Source: Cryptoclostridium sp964637365
Lineage (GTDB): Bacteria; Bacillota; Dehalobacteriia; UBA7702
Length of the DNA stretch: 64,000 nt
Assembly (NCBI GenBank): GCA_964637365.1
Contig: CAZWWH010000006.1
Span: 1-64,000 of the forward strand
Direction of reading: 5' to 3'
Numbering within the stretch: the first letter of the stretch is position 1; each line of letters starts with the position of its first letter. Position numbers and translations under genes: made by a program. Under the pieces are notes generated by a model. The model was not told the origin of the DNA. It did no database searches and saw nothing but the letters and a program-made list of their open reading frames with translations. Below, one piece after another: positions 14,756-23,964 of the stretch.

Positions 14756-15571
14756 ATGAATTACCATGACGTAATGGAAAAGTGCGCGGCATATATTCAA
14801 TCCCATGCCGAAGAGGATATCACCGCGTTACAACTGGCTAACAATGCAGGCTATTCTTTGTATCATTTCTGTCACGTGTTCCGTGCTTATTTCGGAATGT
14901 CTGTAGGGGAGTATATCCGCTGCTGCCGTTTAGAAATTGCCGCCCGAGAGCTCGTCAAAGGCAAAAAAGTGATCACAACCGCACTGGACTGTGGATTTGA
15001 TACCCATGCCGGCTTTGTTAAGGCCTTCCGAAATCATTATGGTATGAGTCCCACGGAATATCGCCGCCAATCAGAAAAAAGGAGTGGTTTTTGTATGGAA
15101 CCGAAAATTGTAAAAAAAGAATCCGTCAAGGCATTTTGTTATGAAATTTCTCCCCAAAGTGTTCCCATCGATACCATGGAGTCCGCTGCCTATTGGTGTG
15201 ACGTAAACTTCAAAGAATATCCTCCCTATCCTCAGGGCTGTAACGATATGGGGGAATTAGGGGTATGGCTCCATCCCCAGGCCGATACCGGCGACCTTAA
15301 ATATTACTTTGGCTATGTTACCGATGATGCGAAAGCTGCCGAAGGCTTTGTGACCGTTGAAATTCCCGCTGCGGAATGCGCTGTTTTTGAAGCTGCCGAG
15401 GAAAAAGTAACGGATCCTAAAGTCATTGCCCAAAAAGTGAAAGAAACCTGGAAGTACATCTTTAAGGAATGGTTTGACAGCAGCGCTTATGCATACGATG
15501 AAAGTAAAATTTGCTTTGAACTCTACCAAGATTCCAAAGCGGAAATTTACGTTCCCGTAAAAGCAAAATAA
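14756..15571 (+). CDS. AraC-family regulator with a GyrI-like effector domain
   Basis: A transcription regulator of 271 residues. The AraC double helix-turn-helix is N-terminal (about 1-105): ITALQLANNAGYSLYHFCHVFRAYFGMSVGEYIRCCRLE and TALDCGFDTHAGFVKAFRNHYGMSPTEYRR. It is followed by a GyrI-like small-molecule-binding domain that carries an acidic, aromatic pocket. I chose ATG 14756 with AAGGTGGTG upstream. The MATE efflux pump and SDR gene that follow lie on the opposite strand and may or may not be targets. Confidence 0.85.
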   Translation: MNYHDVMEKCAAYIQSHAEEDITALQLANNAGYSLYHFCHVFRAYFGMSVGEYIRCCRLEIAARELVKGKKVITTALDCGFDTHAGFVKAFRNHYGMSPTEYRRQSEKRSGFCMEPKIVKKESVKAFCYEISPQSVPIDTMESAAYWCDVNFKEYPPYPQGCNDMGELGVWLHPQADTGDLKYYFGYVTDDAKAAEGFVTVEIPAAECAVFEAAEEKVTDPKVIAQKVKETWKYIFKEWFDSSAYAYDESKICFELYQDSKAEIYVPVKAK

Positions 15572-15579
15572 AAATAATG

Positions 15580-15613
15580 GGCCACGGTTTTAAACTGTGG
15601 CCTTATTTTTTTA
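15580..15613. terminator. Terminator between the AraC-type and SDR genes
   Basis: An eleven-pair stem, GGCCACGGTTT/AAACTGTGGCC (15580-15590 and 15592-15602, one G-U), is followed by TTATTTTTTT. It may also serve the convergent SDR gene. Confidence 0.85.
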
Positions 15614-15628
15614 TAGTGATCGTTTCAT

Positions 15629-16408
15629 TTAACGACAGGTATAGCCGCCGTCTACAGCCAAGGTTGTTCCTGTAACAAAGGAGGCCTCGTCAGAGGCCAA
15701 ATAGAGATAGGCGTTGGCGATATCTTTTGGCTCTCCCAGATGACCAATGGGGTGGAGTGTAATGGAGTCAGCGCAATATTCTTCGATGGTCTGACCATTT
15801 TGGCGGGCGTCCTCATAGGCCATAGGGGTGAGGATATAGCCCGGAGCCACAGCGTTGACCCGGATGGGCCAGCCCTCCTCGGAGCAATAGAGCGCAGCAC
15901 ATTTAGTCATGGCTTCTACCGCCGCTTTGCTTGCACAGTAGGAGAAAAAGACCGCGTCGCCCACCAGGCCATCGACAGAAGCGGTATTCACAATGGCACA
16001 GTTTTCTCCATTTGTTTTCATGGCCTCGATGGCCAGTTTGATGCCGAGGAATACACCGGTTTGGTTGGTGGCGATGGTGGTTTCCCAAGAAGCTATGGTA
16101 GTTTCCGCTACCGTTTCTCGAAAACTGACCCCAGCATTGTTGATCAGGATATTTAGCTTCCCAAAGCGGTTCAAGGTTTCTTGGATACATTGACGCCAAC
16201 TAACATCGTCCGTGACATCAAGGGACAGAAATACGGCACTATCAGGATATTGCTGGCAAATGCGGGCCGCAACCTTTTCTCCTTCAGCTCGATTTCTGCC
16301 GGCAACAATGACTTTCGCTCCTTCCTTGGCGAATAATTCCGCCGCAGCTTCTCCAATACCTTTGGTTGCCCCTGTGATGATAGCGACTTTTTCCTTTAAC
16401 CGAGTCAT
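15629..16408 (-). CDS. Short-chain dehydrogenase/reductase
   Basis: This NAD(P)-dependent oxidoreductase of 259 residues belongs to the classical SDR family. It shows the cofactor motif TGATKGIGEAA, NNAGV, the catalytic Ser in NTASVDG, and Y-x3-K in YCASK, and ends with the usual TGTTLAVDGGYT. An unusual acidic/polar segment (ARQNGQTIEEYCADSI) lies in the substrate loop. The substrate is unknown; FabG-like and sugar or steroid dehydrogenases share this pattern. The ribosome site is AGGAGG. It is the last gene of a minus-strand run MATE-SDR. Confidence 0.88.
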   Translation of the reverse strand: MTRLKEKVAIITGATKGIGEAAAELFAKEGAKVIVAGRNRAEGEKVAARICQQYPDSAVFLSLDVTDDVSWRQCIQETLNRFGKLNILINNAGVSFRETVAETTIASWETTIATNQTGVFLGIKLAIEAMKTNGENCAIVNTASVDGLVGDAVFFSYCASKAAVEAMTKCAALYCSEEGWPIRVNAVAPGYILTPMAYEDARQNGQTIEEYCADSITLHPIGHLGEPKDIANAYLYLASDEASFVTGTTLAVDGGYTCR

Positions 16409-16473
16409 AACAGCCTCCTAATTCCCTTTTTACTTTCATTGTACCATAATTTAGACTGATGGCAAAGTAGAAA

Positions 16474-17850
16474 TTAGGCAGCGTTTTTTTTAACCAATAT
16501 TGGAGTTGTCGTTCCATCGTAACGCCGCAGTTCTTGGTGATAGTAGAGCTTCAAACATATCAGCATCAGAAACCAGCTTGCTGTATAGGAGGCAAAAATT
16601 ACATCCATACTGGAATGTAACGGCAAAAGACAGCGGCACCAAACCACTCGGAATAGACAGTAAGACAAAAAGGTGATGACCATCGGCGGCAATACGCGTC
16701 CCATCCCTCTGAGGCCCCCGATGTAAACTTGATTGATGGCATAAGCCCAGTAAAAGGGAAAGGTAAAAATCATGGCACGGCTGGCATATCCGATGACAGC
16801 CTGCTCCTTGGTGAATAATGACAGGGCTTGTTGGGTAAAGCAAAGCAGAAACAGGGAAAAAACTATGGAAATAAACAGGCACATCTTAATACCTTTGGTC
16901 ACACATTCTTTGGCTCGTTCTAATTTGTTCGCTCCCATGTTCTGTCCCACAAAGGCGGTAATGGCCATGCCCATGGAAAACATGGGAAAATATAAAAAAC
17001 CCTCCAACTTTGCGTAAACCGTCATGGCTGCGATGGCTGAAGAACCAAAGGAATTGATGTCTGTCTGAATCAACAACGAGGAAATACTCATAAAGATTGC
17101 CTGAACTCCGGTGGGAATTCCCAAAGAGAATACGCTTTTTAAATAGCGCCAATGAATTTTAAGCGCTTTGAAGTGAAATTTCCCATTCATGAGCTTTCCC
17201 AGTACCAGGATAGCGGAGACCCACTGGGCGATGATGGTGGCTGCCGCTGCGCCCTGTACATCAAAGTGAAGTACTACAATAAAAACAACGTCCAGGATCA
17301 GGTTGACCAAAGACGAAACTATGAGATAAATCAATGGCGCCACAGTATTCCCAATTGCCCTTAAAATAGCGTTTCCCATGTTATAAATTAGTTGGGCGCC
17401 AACGCCCCAGAAGCAGATTCTCAAATAGGATCGAGTGGATTCCATGATATCTGTCGGAGTTCCCAAAAGCCGCAAAAAAAGATCGGCACTGACAATGCCG
17501 ATAAGGGTAAACAGAAATCCCGCCAGAATGCTAATGAGCAGAACGGTTTGGGTACATTCTTTCAACTCCTTATGGGCCTTGGCTCCGCAAAAGCGGGCGA
17601 TGACCACACTGATTCCTGTGGAAATCCCGATGAAAAAATTGGTGATAATGGATAACAGCAAACTCGAAATCCCCACTGCGGCTAAGGCGGTAGACTGGGC
17701 AAAGTGCCCGATGATAGCGGTATCGGCAATGCTGTATAATTGTTGGAATACTTGGGAGAGAAGGATGGGAAGACTGAAAACAGTCAGCTGTTTCCATAGT
17801 GTTCCCTCGGTTGCGTCGATTTGCCGTTGCTGCAGAATTCTCTGTGCCAT
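16474..17850 (-). CDS. MATE-family multidrug efflux transporter
   Basis: A membrane exporter of 458 residues with twelve hydrophobic segments in two halves. It begins with a short hydrophilic tail, then LTVFSLPILLSQVFQQLYSIADTAIIGHF, the MATE signature. It probably exchanges cations for drugs or metabolites. AAGGAGG precedes the ATG. It lies between a LysR-type regulator and the SDR gene, all on the minus strand, and so may be regulated by the former (inference). Confidence 0.92.
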   Translation of the reverse strand: MAQRILQQRQIDATEGTLWKQLTVFSLPILLSQVFQQLYSIADTAIIGHFAQSTALAAVGISSLLLSIITNFFIGISTGISVVIARFCGAKAHKELKECTQTVLLISILAGFLFTLIGIVSADLFLRLLGTPTDIMESTRSYLRICFWGVGAQLIYNMGNAILRAIGNTVAPLIYLIVSSLVNLILDVVFIVVLHFDVQGAAAATIIAQWVSAILVLGKLMNGKFHFKALKIHWRYLKSVFSLGIPTGVQAIFMSISSLLIQTDINSFGSSAIAAMTVYAKLEGFLYFPMFSMGMAITAFVGQNMGANKLERAKECVTKGIKMCLFISIVFSLFLLCFTQQALSLFTKEQAVIGYASRAMIFTFPFYWAYAINQVYIGGLRGMGRVLPPMVITFLSYCLFRVVWCRCLLPLHSSMDVIFASYTASWFLMLICLKLYYHQELRRYDGTTTPILVKKNAA

Positions 17851-17948
17851 GGTACCTCCTTGTGATAAAATCAGCCATGGCCTTATTTTATCATGGGGAG
17901 GTTTTGTCCCGGTATTGCTATTTTTTTATCCCAGGGTATCAGAAAATT

Positions 17949-18869
17949 TTATGGAATCTCTTGTAATCGTTCATGGATCATGCGAACTAAGCTGTCTGCC
18001 AACGGGCTTAATGGCTCATCTTTTCTTTTGATATAGCCAAAAGCCACTTGACCTTGAAAGCCTTCCACGGGGATGACATGAATGTTCTGTTGTTCCGTAT
18101 CTTTTTTCATCCAGTAGCTGCCCAGATTCCCTAAGGAGGTTTTTTGGAGCAGTCGCACCATGGTATGGTCACTGTTGGTGATGACGGTGCGATTCAGTCC
18201 AGTGATCGCTTTACCGTCTTTGGATTGACTGTTCATAAAATCGTAAAAGGAAAAATAGTCACTGGGGGTTTGGACAAAACGAATCTGCCGCAAATCCTGC
18301 ACCGTTACGGTTTCCTGATGGTAGAAGGGGCTATGGGGCCCTGCGCACAGTACTACATCTGTGGCTCTCAACAAGATAAATTCCATCTTATTTTGTTGCA
18401 GCTTCTGCCCGAAAGCAGTTTTTTGATTCTGAGCCGCATAAACCAATCCCATTTCCGCTTTCCTGCTGTTGACCTGTTCGATAATATCTTCCGTTTCCCC
18501 TTCCATAAAACGGAAATGAATATTTTCGTTTTCATGAAGATGATAGAACTCAGAAAGCAGTTCCGCTGTTTTACTACTGTGGTTGGAAATCACCGAGAAC
18601 ACCCGTTGTTCATGATCGTGAAGAGTGGATACCATCAGATCCAGATTCTTTAGGACATTTTGGGCGTAATGATAAACGCTTTCTCCTTCTTCGGTGAGGA
18701 TGACGCCTCGGGCTGTACGATGAAATAGTGGTTTTCCCACCTCTTTTTCCAGGCTTTTAATGACCATGCTGACATGGGGTTGGGAGGTATACAGGGCTTC
18801 CGCTGCCTCGCTCAGACTTTTCTTTTGGGCGCATGCGATAAAATATTGTAATTGGTTGATGTCGATCAT
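17949..18869 (-). CDS. LysR-type transcription regulator
   Basis: 306 residues with the standard N-terminal winged helix (MIDINQLQYFIACAQKKSLS, then ALYTSQPHVSMVIKSLEKEVG) and a periplasmic-binding-protein-like effector domain beginning near residue 90. The usual full length is present. It is codirectional with the MATE pump downstream (98 bases), which is a plausible target. The intervening DNA contains the inverted repeat GATAAAAT/ATTTTATC (17864-17892). Confidence 0.9.
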   Translation of the reverse strand: MIDINQLQYFIACAQKKSLSEAAEALYTSQPHVSMVIKSLEKEVGKPLFHRTARGVILTEEGESVYHYAQNVLKNLDLMVSTLHDHEQRVFSVISNHSSKTAELLSEFYHLHENENIHFRFMEGETEDIIEQVNSRKAEMGLVYAAQNQKTAFGQKLQQNKMEFILLRATDVVLCAGPHSPFYHQETVTVQDLRQIRFVQTPSDYFSFYDFMNSQSKDGKAITGLNRTVITNSDHTMVRLLQKTSLGNLGSYWMKKDTEQQNIHVIPVEGFQGQVAFGYIKRKDEPLSPLADSLVRMIHERLQEIP

Positions 18870-18944
18870 CCGATTTCCTCATTTTCCATTTTTCTGTATT
18901 GTATCACAGACTCGGTATTTTGGAAAACTTTTCTTGAGGTATTA

Positions 18945-20822
18945 TTACAAATCAAGTTCGGATAAGGTTTCATTGCCGTCGCGATGATGAGCGGTGATTC
19001 GTTTCCCCGAGAGTACATAGACTGTATCGCCAATACGTAAGGTGCGGCTGGTGAAGTATTCGTAGTTATTGGCATTGTCACAGTGGGAAACCACTGAGGT
19101 CTCTTTGATGGTTTTGCCGTCAATGGCAAAGAAATATTGGCCTTGAGTGGACCATTCTCCGTATTCATCCGGAGTTCCATTGGTCTTGGGAGCGTAAACA
19201 GTGATGGGTATGGAGAGGATTCCCTTTTCATTGTCAAAGTAAAAGGCTTTATGGTTCCCCAGCGCTTCGGAGTCAGTGCCCCGTCCACCAATGGTGACGG
19301 AGTCCAATTCTTTCAGATTTGTAACATCAGCCACGTTGAAAAGGGAAATTTTCAGTCCTTGGTCATAAGTCATAGATTCCTCAGATCCTTCGGATCCTTC
19401 GGATCCTCGAAGCGGGACGGAAACAGCATCTTTGCCAATGCCAATGAGTGTTGTTTCATTGTAGGGATGGAGGTATTGGCTGTAGCCGGGAATCTTTAGT
19501 TCCCCCAGAACCTTGGGATGCTTTGCATCGGAAAGGTCCAGTACAAACAAGGGATCTACCTGTTGAAAGGTGACGAGATAGGCTCTGTCACCCATAAAAC
19601 GGACGGCGTAGATGGATTCGCCCTCCGCCAAATCGGTGAGAGAACCCATGGTGTTTAAGTCCTTATTGAAAAGATAAACGCTGTTGACCGTGACGCCATT
19701 TGTTGTTTGGGTTGTTGCAATGCGGAAGGTACCGTCAAATTCATCCATTGCAAATTGATTGATAATGGTACCGGGAACCTCTCCCGTAGCGGTAGGGGTG
19801 ACCTGATCCTTGTCAATATCAAAACGGCAAAGGGCTGTCTTTTCGGTTTGTTCCATCCAGCCGTATTGGTTTAAGGCCAGATACAGGGCATTTTCATTCA
19901 TGTAAAATTCATTGCCGCCGCCCAAAAAACTTTGAACGTTGATTTCATGTTCACCCTTTAAGTTCAGTGCCCCAATATTAGTCATCTGACGGCCGGGGGC
20001 GGGGTCACGGGGACAATAGTAAATACTGTTATACCCCACCGAAAGGGCTTTTTCCCCTGTGAAACTATCTCGATACTGGGGGAGGGAATCTTCAGTGGTT
20101 TGGGTTTCATAGTTTGGATATATTTCGGTAATCATATAAAGACAGCCATTGGACAGCCGGGAGGTGAGATAATGCCCCTCCATGGTAATAGTTCGATTCG
20201 GCTCTGTGCTGACGGTATCAGTAATGGGATAGATTGCAATGGTGACGCCGTATCCTCTATCTGCGGCCGTGTCGGTTGCAATGATGGTATCATCGGCTTT
20301 GGCAGTATTACTTAAAGTAGAAATGCCGCCAAAATCCTGGGTGATGACAATCAGTTCCTCTTCTGTAAGGTAAAGGGCTACACCATATTCTCCCGACTCA
20401 TCGGCGATGTCAATGGTGTTTTCCTTTTTCATGGCGCCATCGCTTTGAACGCGAACCACCGTGACCTTTTGCTGATTCAGGGCACAAATATAGTGGCCAT
20501 TGGTCTTAATGATGTCGCCTTCATCCACTGTGGCAATTTGGTTGTTCGTGGCGGAAAAATCGCTGGCATACCCTTTAGAAACGTCGGAATACTCTGTCAT
20601 ACGATTGGATTCCATAGCGCTGTCGGCAGTAGTTTCGTATTGCATGCCGCTTTCATTGCCTTGGAGCGATAACAAATGCTCATATGTGGCCTCGTCGCCT
20701 ACTATGGCAATGTAGTCGTCGGAGACATTGTCGTGCTCCTGTGCAAATAAATAGTACCATACCGTCGAAGCGATCAAAATGAGAAATACTGTCAAAAGTA
20801 TCCATAATCCTCGATGTTTCAT
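18945..20822 (-). CDS. Membrane-anchored C-terminal beta-propeller protein
   Basis: A 625-residue secreted or anchored protein. The N-terminus is a signal anchor (residues 5-27, GLWILLTVFLILIASTVWYY). The body matches the 'secreted protein with C-terminal beta-propeller domain' family (COG4880), with repeats such as PLFVLDLSDAKHPKVLGELK typical of propeller blades. The function of the family is unknown. Near residue 480 there is a short low-complexity tract, GSEGSEGSEES, encoded by imperfect repeats of a GGATCCTTC unit that could vary in copy number. The ribosome site is GGAGG. Confidence 0.8.
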   Translation of the reverse strand: MKHRGLWILLTVFLILIASTVWYYLFAQEHDNVSDDYIAIVGDEATYEHLLSLQGNESGMQYETTADSAMESNRMTEYSDVSKGYASDFSATNNQIATVDEGDIIKTNGHYICALNQQKVTVVRVQSDGAMKKENTIDIADESGEYGVALYLTEEELIVITQDFGGISTLSNTAKADDTIIATDTAADRGYGVTIAIYPITDTVSTEPNRTITMEGHYLTSRLSNGCLYMITEIYPNYETQTTEDSLPQYRDSFTGEKALSVGYNSIYYCPRDPAPGRQMTNIGALNLKGEHEINVQSFLGGGNEFYMNENALYLALNQYGWMEQTEKTALCRFDIDKDQVTPTATGEVPGTIINQFAMDEFDGTFRIATTQTTNGVTVNSVYLFNKDLNTMGSLTDLAEGESIYAVRFMGDRAYLVTFQQVDPLFVLDLSDAKHPKVLGELKIPGYSQYLHPYNETTLIGIGKDAVSVPLRGSEGSEGSEESMTYDQGLKISLFNVADVTNLKELDSVTIGGRGTDSEALGNHKAFYFDNEKGILSIPITVYAPKTNGTPDEYGEWSTQGQYFFAIDGKTIKETSVVSHCDNANNYEYFTSRTLRIGDTVYVLSGKRITAHHRDGNETLSELDL

Positions 20823-20875
20823 GTTTCCTCCTTTGCAATAAAACGTTTTGTGCTTTGCTTATGGCTGCAATCTAC

Positions 20876-21145
20876 TTATTGCAGATAAGGTATATAAGGT
20901 ATATAAGGATCGATATCCTCCGCAGTCAAAAACATACCATAATATTCCTCCATACATTTGCCCGGTTCAGTAATTGCCTTCCTATTTTTACCATGCGTTG
21001 CCTGTTTTTTATGCTTCACTGTTTTGGTCAATGGATGAAACCTCTTCGCTTTTGGGGTGAGTCCTAATACGGCGACTGCAATATATCGAATCTTATTGAT
21101 TAAACGAAGGAAAAAAGCGCATTGTTCCAACAGGGAAAATTCCAT
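20876..21145 (-). CDS. Possible small hypothetical protein
   Basis: An 89-residue frame beginning MEFSLLEQCAFFLRLINKIR, with a basic middle and an odd PYIPYIPYLQ tail. It has no clear ribosome site and no recognised family. An overlapping frame on the other strand is less protein-like. The rest of the 20823-21201 gap shows nothing else. Confidence 0.25.
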   Translation of the reverse strand: MEFSLLEQCAFFLRLINKIRYIAVAVLGLTPKAKRFHPLTKTVKHKKQATHGKNRKAITEPGKCMEEYYGMFLTAEDIDPYIPYIPYLQ

Positions 21146-21201
21146 GGCAAGAGAATATTCAAAAAAAGTCGAAATAATATGAAAAAATAGTAAATTGCAT
21201 A

Positions 21202-21230
21202 TTGAAATTTTGTTAATTTCTCGTTACAAT
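21202..21230 (+). promoter_or_regulatory. Promoter of the BMP transporter operon
   Basis: TTGAAA (21202-21207) and TACAAT (21225-21230) are spaced by 17 bases. The leader of about 65 bases holds no purine riboswitch that I can recognise. Confidence 0.65.
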
Positions 21231-21301
21231 AGAGACAATCGGCAAAGGTAATGTTACTTTGTTGATTCATTTTTTTCTAAATAATTTAGAGGAGGAAAAT
21301 C

Positions 21302-22405
21302 ATGAAAAAGAAACTTTTAGTGTTGGCTTTGGCAGCTCTTATGGTTTTTGCCTTCGCGTCTTGCGGCGGCGACAGCGACAGTACGTCTAAAGACAACGAG
21401 TCCAAGGGTATCGCAAAAGAAGATATCAAAGTCGGTTTCGTGTACATCGGAGCCATTGGTGACGAAGGATGGACCGACAGCCACAACGACGGTAGATTGG
21501 CTCTGGAAAAAGAACTCGGTGTTGAAACCGCTTACATGGAAAACGTAACGGAAGATTCCGGCTGCGAAGACGCAATCCGTAATCTTATCGACCAAGGCTG
21601 CAACGTCATTTTCACTACCAGCTTCGGCTTTGGTGAATGGACCCAAAAAGTTGCTGCGGATTATCCTGATCTCTATTTCATGCATGCTTCCGGTAATATT
21701 CAGGAAGACAATATGTCCAACTACTTTGGACGCATTTATCAGGCCCGTTATCTTTCTGGGATCGCCGCTGGCATGAAAACTGAAACCAATAAAATCGGTT
21801 ATGTCGCCGCTATGGGGATTCCTGAAGTTGTCCGTGGTATCGATGCTTTCACTCTTGGTGTTCGTTCTGTGAACCCCGAAGCCACAGTGGAAGTCGTTTG
21901 GACAGGTTCCTGGGGGGACGCCGCTGTGGAAAAAGCTGCCGCACAGGAATTGATTAACAAGGATTGCGATGTTTTGACAAAGCATCAGGACACCGCCGCT
22001 GTTCTCTTGGCTGCGGAAGAAGCTGACGGCGTTTCCTGCATCGGCTATCATTATCCCACCGCCAATGTCGCTCCCAATAGCTACCTCACCGCCCCCGTTT
22101 GGAATTGGGGTCCCTATTATGTAGAACAAGTTCAGAAAATCATTGATGGTACCTGGGAAAGCGAAAGCTACTGGGGCAGCGATGTTGTTGAATTGGACAC
22201 TCTTTCCGACCTCTGTGCTGAAGGTACTGAAGACGCCGTCAAAGCCGCCCAGGAAAAACTTGATTCCGGGGAATGGGATGTATTTTATGGCGAAATCAAA
22301 GACCAGGATGGCAATGTGAAGGTAAAAGAAGGCGAATCTTTGACCGATGAAGAAATGCTTTCCATTGACTGGTTTGTGGAAGGCGTTATCGGTTCCATCA
22401 AATAA
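21302..22405 (+). CDS. BMP-family substrate-binding lipoprotein of an ABC importer
   Basis: The extracellular receptor of a nucleoside-type ABC importer (BMP/Med family, related to PnrA and BmpA). It is 367 residues long with a lipoprotein signal ending in the lipobox FASC (Cys about residue 20), then a type 1 periplasmic-binding fold: VGFVYIGAIGDEGWTDSHN, FTTSFGFGEW and KIGYVAAMGIPEVVRGIDAF. The missing purine-stacking details cannot be checked by eye, so the ligand is only inferred from the family. It is first in a four-gene operon with the ATPase and two permeases. Confidence 0.92.
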   Translation: MKKKLLVLALAALMVFAFASCGGDSDSTSKDNESKGIAKEDIKVGFVYIGAIGDEGWTDSHNDGRLALEKELGVETAYMENVTEDSGCEDAIRNLIDQGCNVIFTTSFGFGEWTQKVAADYPDLYFMHASGNIQEDNMSNYFGRIYQARYLSGIAAGMKTETNKIGYVAAMGIPEVVRGIDAFTLGVRSVNPEATVEVVWTGSWGDAAVEKAAAQELINKDCDVLTKHQDTAAVLLAAEEADGVSCIGYHYPTANVAPNSYLTAPVWNWGPYYVEQVQKIIDGTWESESYWGSDVVELDTLSDLCAEGTEDAVKAAQEKLDSGEWDVFYGEIKDQDGNVKVKEGESLTDEEMLSIDWFVEGVIGSIK

Positions 22406-22428
22406 ATTGCTTGATGAATGGAGACGAC

Positions 22429-23964
22429 ATGAGCGAGCGTGCTTATATAGAATTAAAGGGAATCTGCAAGAGCTTCGGTTCGGTGCAAGCCAATAAAAAT
22501 ATCGACTTTTCTCTGAGAAAAGGGGAGATTCATGCGCTCTTAGGTGAAAACGGCTCCGGTAAAAGTACTTTGGTTAATATGCTGTCAGGGATTTATGTCC
22601 CTGACAGCGGTTTTATTTTCATGGATGGAAAGGAAACACGCTTCGATTCTCCTAACGACGCTTTGGAGGCCGGCATCGGCATGGTGCATCAGCATTTTAA
22701 GTTGGTTAATGTGATGACGGCCAAAGAAAATATCGCTTTGGGACAAAAAAAGGGGTTTTTCCTGAAACCAAAACAGCTAACCGAAGAGCTTAATGCCATT
22801 GCCAAACGTTATGGCCTGAACCTGAATCCCGACAAATATATTGATGAAATGTCCGTCAGCGAGCAGCAAACCGTGGAAATTATGAAAATGCTTTACCGCG
22901 GCGCTGACGTCTTGATTTTGGACGAACCTACGGCAGTATTAACGCCGCAGGAAATTGAAAAATTCTTTGCGATTCTTCGCAATATGCGTGACCAAGGCTG
23001 TTCCATTGTAATTATTACCCATAAAATGAACGAGGTGCTTGAAATTAGCGACCGTGTTACCATTCTCAGGAAAGGGGAAAGCATTGCTACCGTCAATACC
23101 AGTGAGACCAGCGCCAAGGATTTGACGGAAATGATGGTGGGATATTCCATCGATCTTTCCATCAATCATACGGAAACGCCAATGGAATTGAGAAAACCAT
23201 TGCTTACGGTAGAGCATTTGGAAATTCATGGCGAAAACGGCGCGAAAATTATCGATGATATAAGCTTTCGTCTGTTCTCCGGGGAAGTGCTGGGGGTTGC
23301 CGGTATCGCTGCCAGTGGTCAAAAAGAACTTTGCGAAGCCATTGTGGGCCTTTATGACGTTGCGAAAGGCAGTGTGAAATTAAAGGATGAAGAACTGTTG
23401 AGTATGAGCCCTGTGGATATTATCAAAAAGGGTGTCAGCATGAGCTTTGTTCCTGAAGACCGCCTGGGTATGGGCCTTGTGGGGTCTTTGGATATTGTAG
23501 ATAATGTGCTGTTGAAAACGTATCGTGATCCCAAAGGGCTGCTGGTGGACCGCAAGGCCGGTGAAGTGGCAGCTAAAAAAATTGTGGAGAAATTCGACGT
23601 TAGCACACCGTCCGTTCACCATCAGGTGAAAAAGCTGTCCGGTGGTAATATCCAAAAGGTGTTACTGGGGCGTGAAATTGATTCGGACCCCCAAGTGCTC
23701 ATCACGGCGTATCCCGCCCGAGGGCTTGACATCGGGGCCGCCTATCATATTTATAATGTCATTAATGAACAGCGGGAAAAAGGCGTCGGTGTCCTTTACA
23801 TCGGCGAAGACCTTGACGTTATTCTAGAGCTTTGTGACCGCATTATGGTCATGAGCCATGGATGTATTATGAAAATCGTAGATGCCAAATCTGTCACCAA
23901 AGAAGACCTTGGTTTGATGATGTTGGGTGGCACTGCTGATGTGGAGGAGGCCCATTATGCTTAA
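22429..23964 (+). CDS. ABC importer ATPase with two nucleotide-binding domains
   Basis: A 511-residue duplicated ATPase of the sugar/nucleoside class (as RbsA, NupO or YufO). The first domain has Walker A GENGSGKST, signature SVSEQQTVEIMKML and Walker B VLILDEPTAVLTP. The second has a degenerate Walker A (GIAASGQKE), typical of this class, and the signature LSGGNIQKVLLGRE. It energises the two permeases that follow. ATG 22429 has GGAG five bases upstream; an in-frame TTG at 22411 is less likely. It overlaps the next gene by eight bases. Confidence 0.92.
   Translation: MSERAYIELKGICKSFGSVQANKNIDFSLRKGEIHALLGENGSGKSTLVNMLSGIYVPDSGFIFMDGKETRFDSPNDALEAGIGMVHQHFKLVNVMTAKENIALGQKKGFFLKPKQLTEELNAIAKRYGLNLNPDKYIDEMSVSEQQTVEIMKMLYRGADVLILDEPTAVLTPQEIEKFFAILRNMRDQGCSIVIITHKMNEVLEISDRVTILRKGESIATVNTSETSAKDLTEMMVGYSIDLSINHTETPMELRKPLLTVEHLEIHGENGAKIIDDISFRLFSGEVLGVAGIAASGQKELCEAIVGLYDVAKGSVKLKDEELLSMSPVDIIKKGVSMSFVPEDRLGMGLVGSLDIVDNVLLKTYRDPKGLLVDRKAGEVAAKKIVEKFDVSTPSVHHQVKKLSGGNIQKVLLGREIDSDPQVLITAYPARGLDIGAAYHIYNVINEQREKGVGVLYIGEDLDVILELCDRIMVMSHGCIMKIVDAKSVTKEDLGLMMLGGTADVEEAHYA

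Noticed and set aside
21230..21301. Purine riboswitch ahead of the nucleoside-type importer
   Set aside because: The leader is too short (about 65 bases) and lacks the three-way-junction core.
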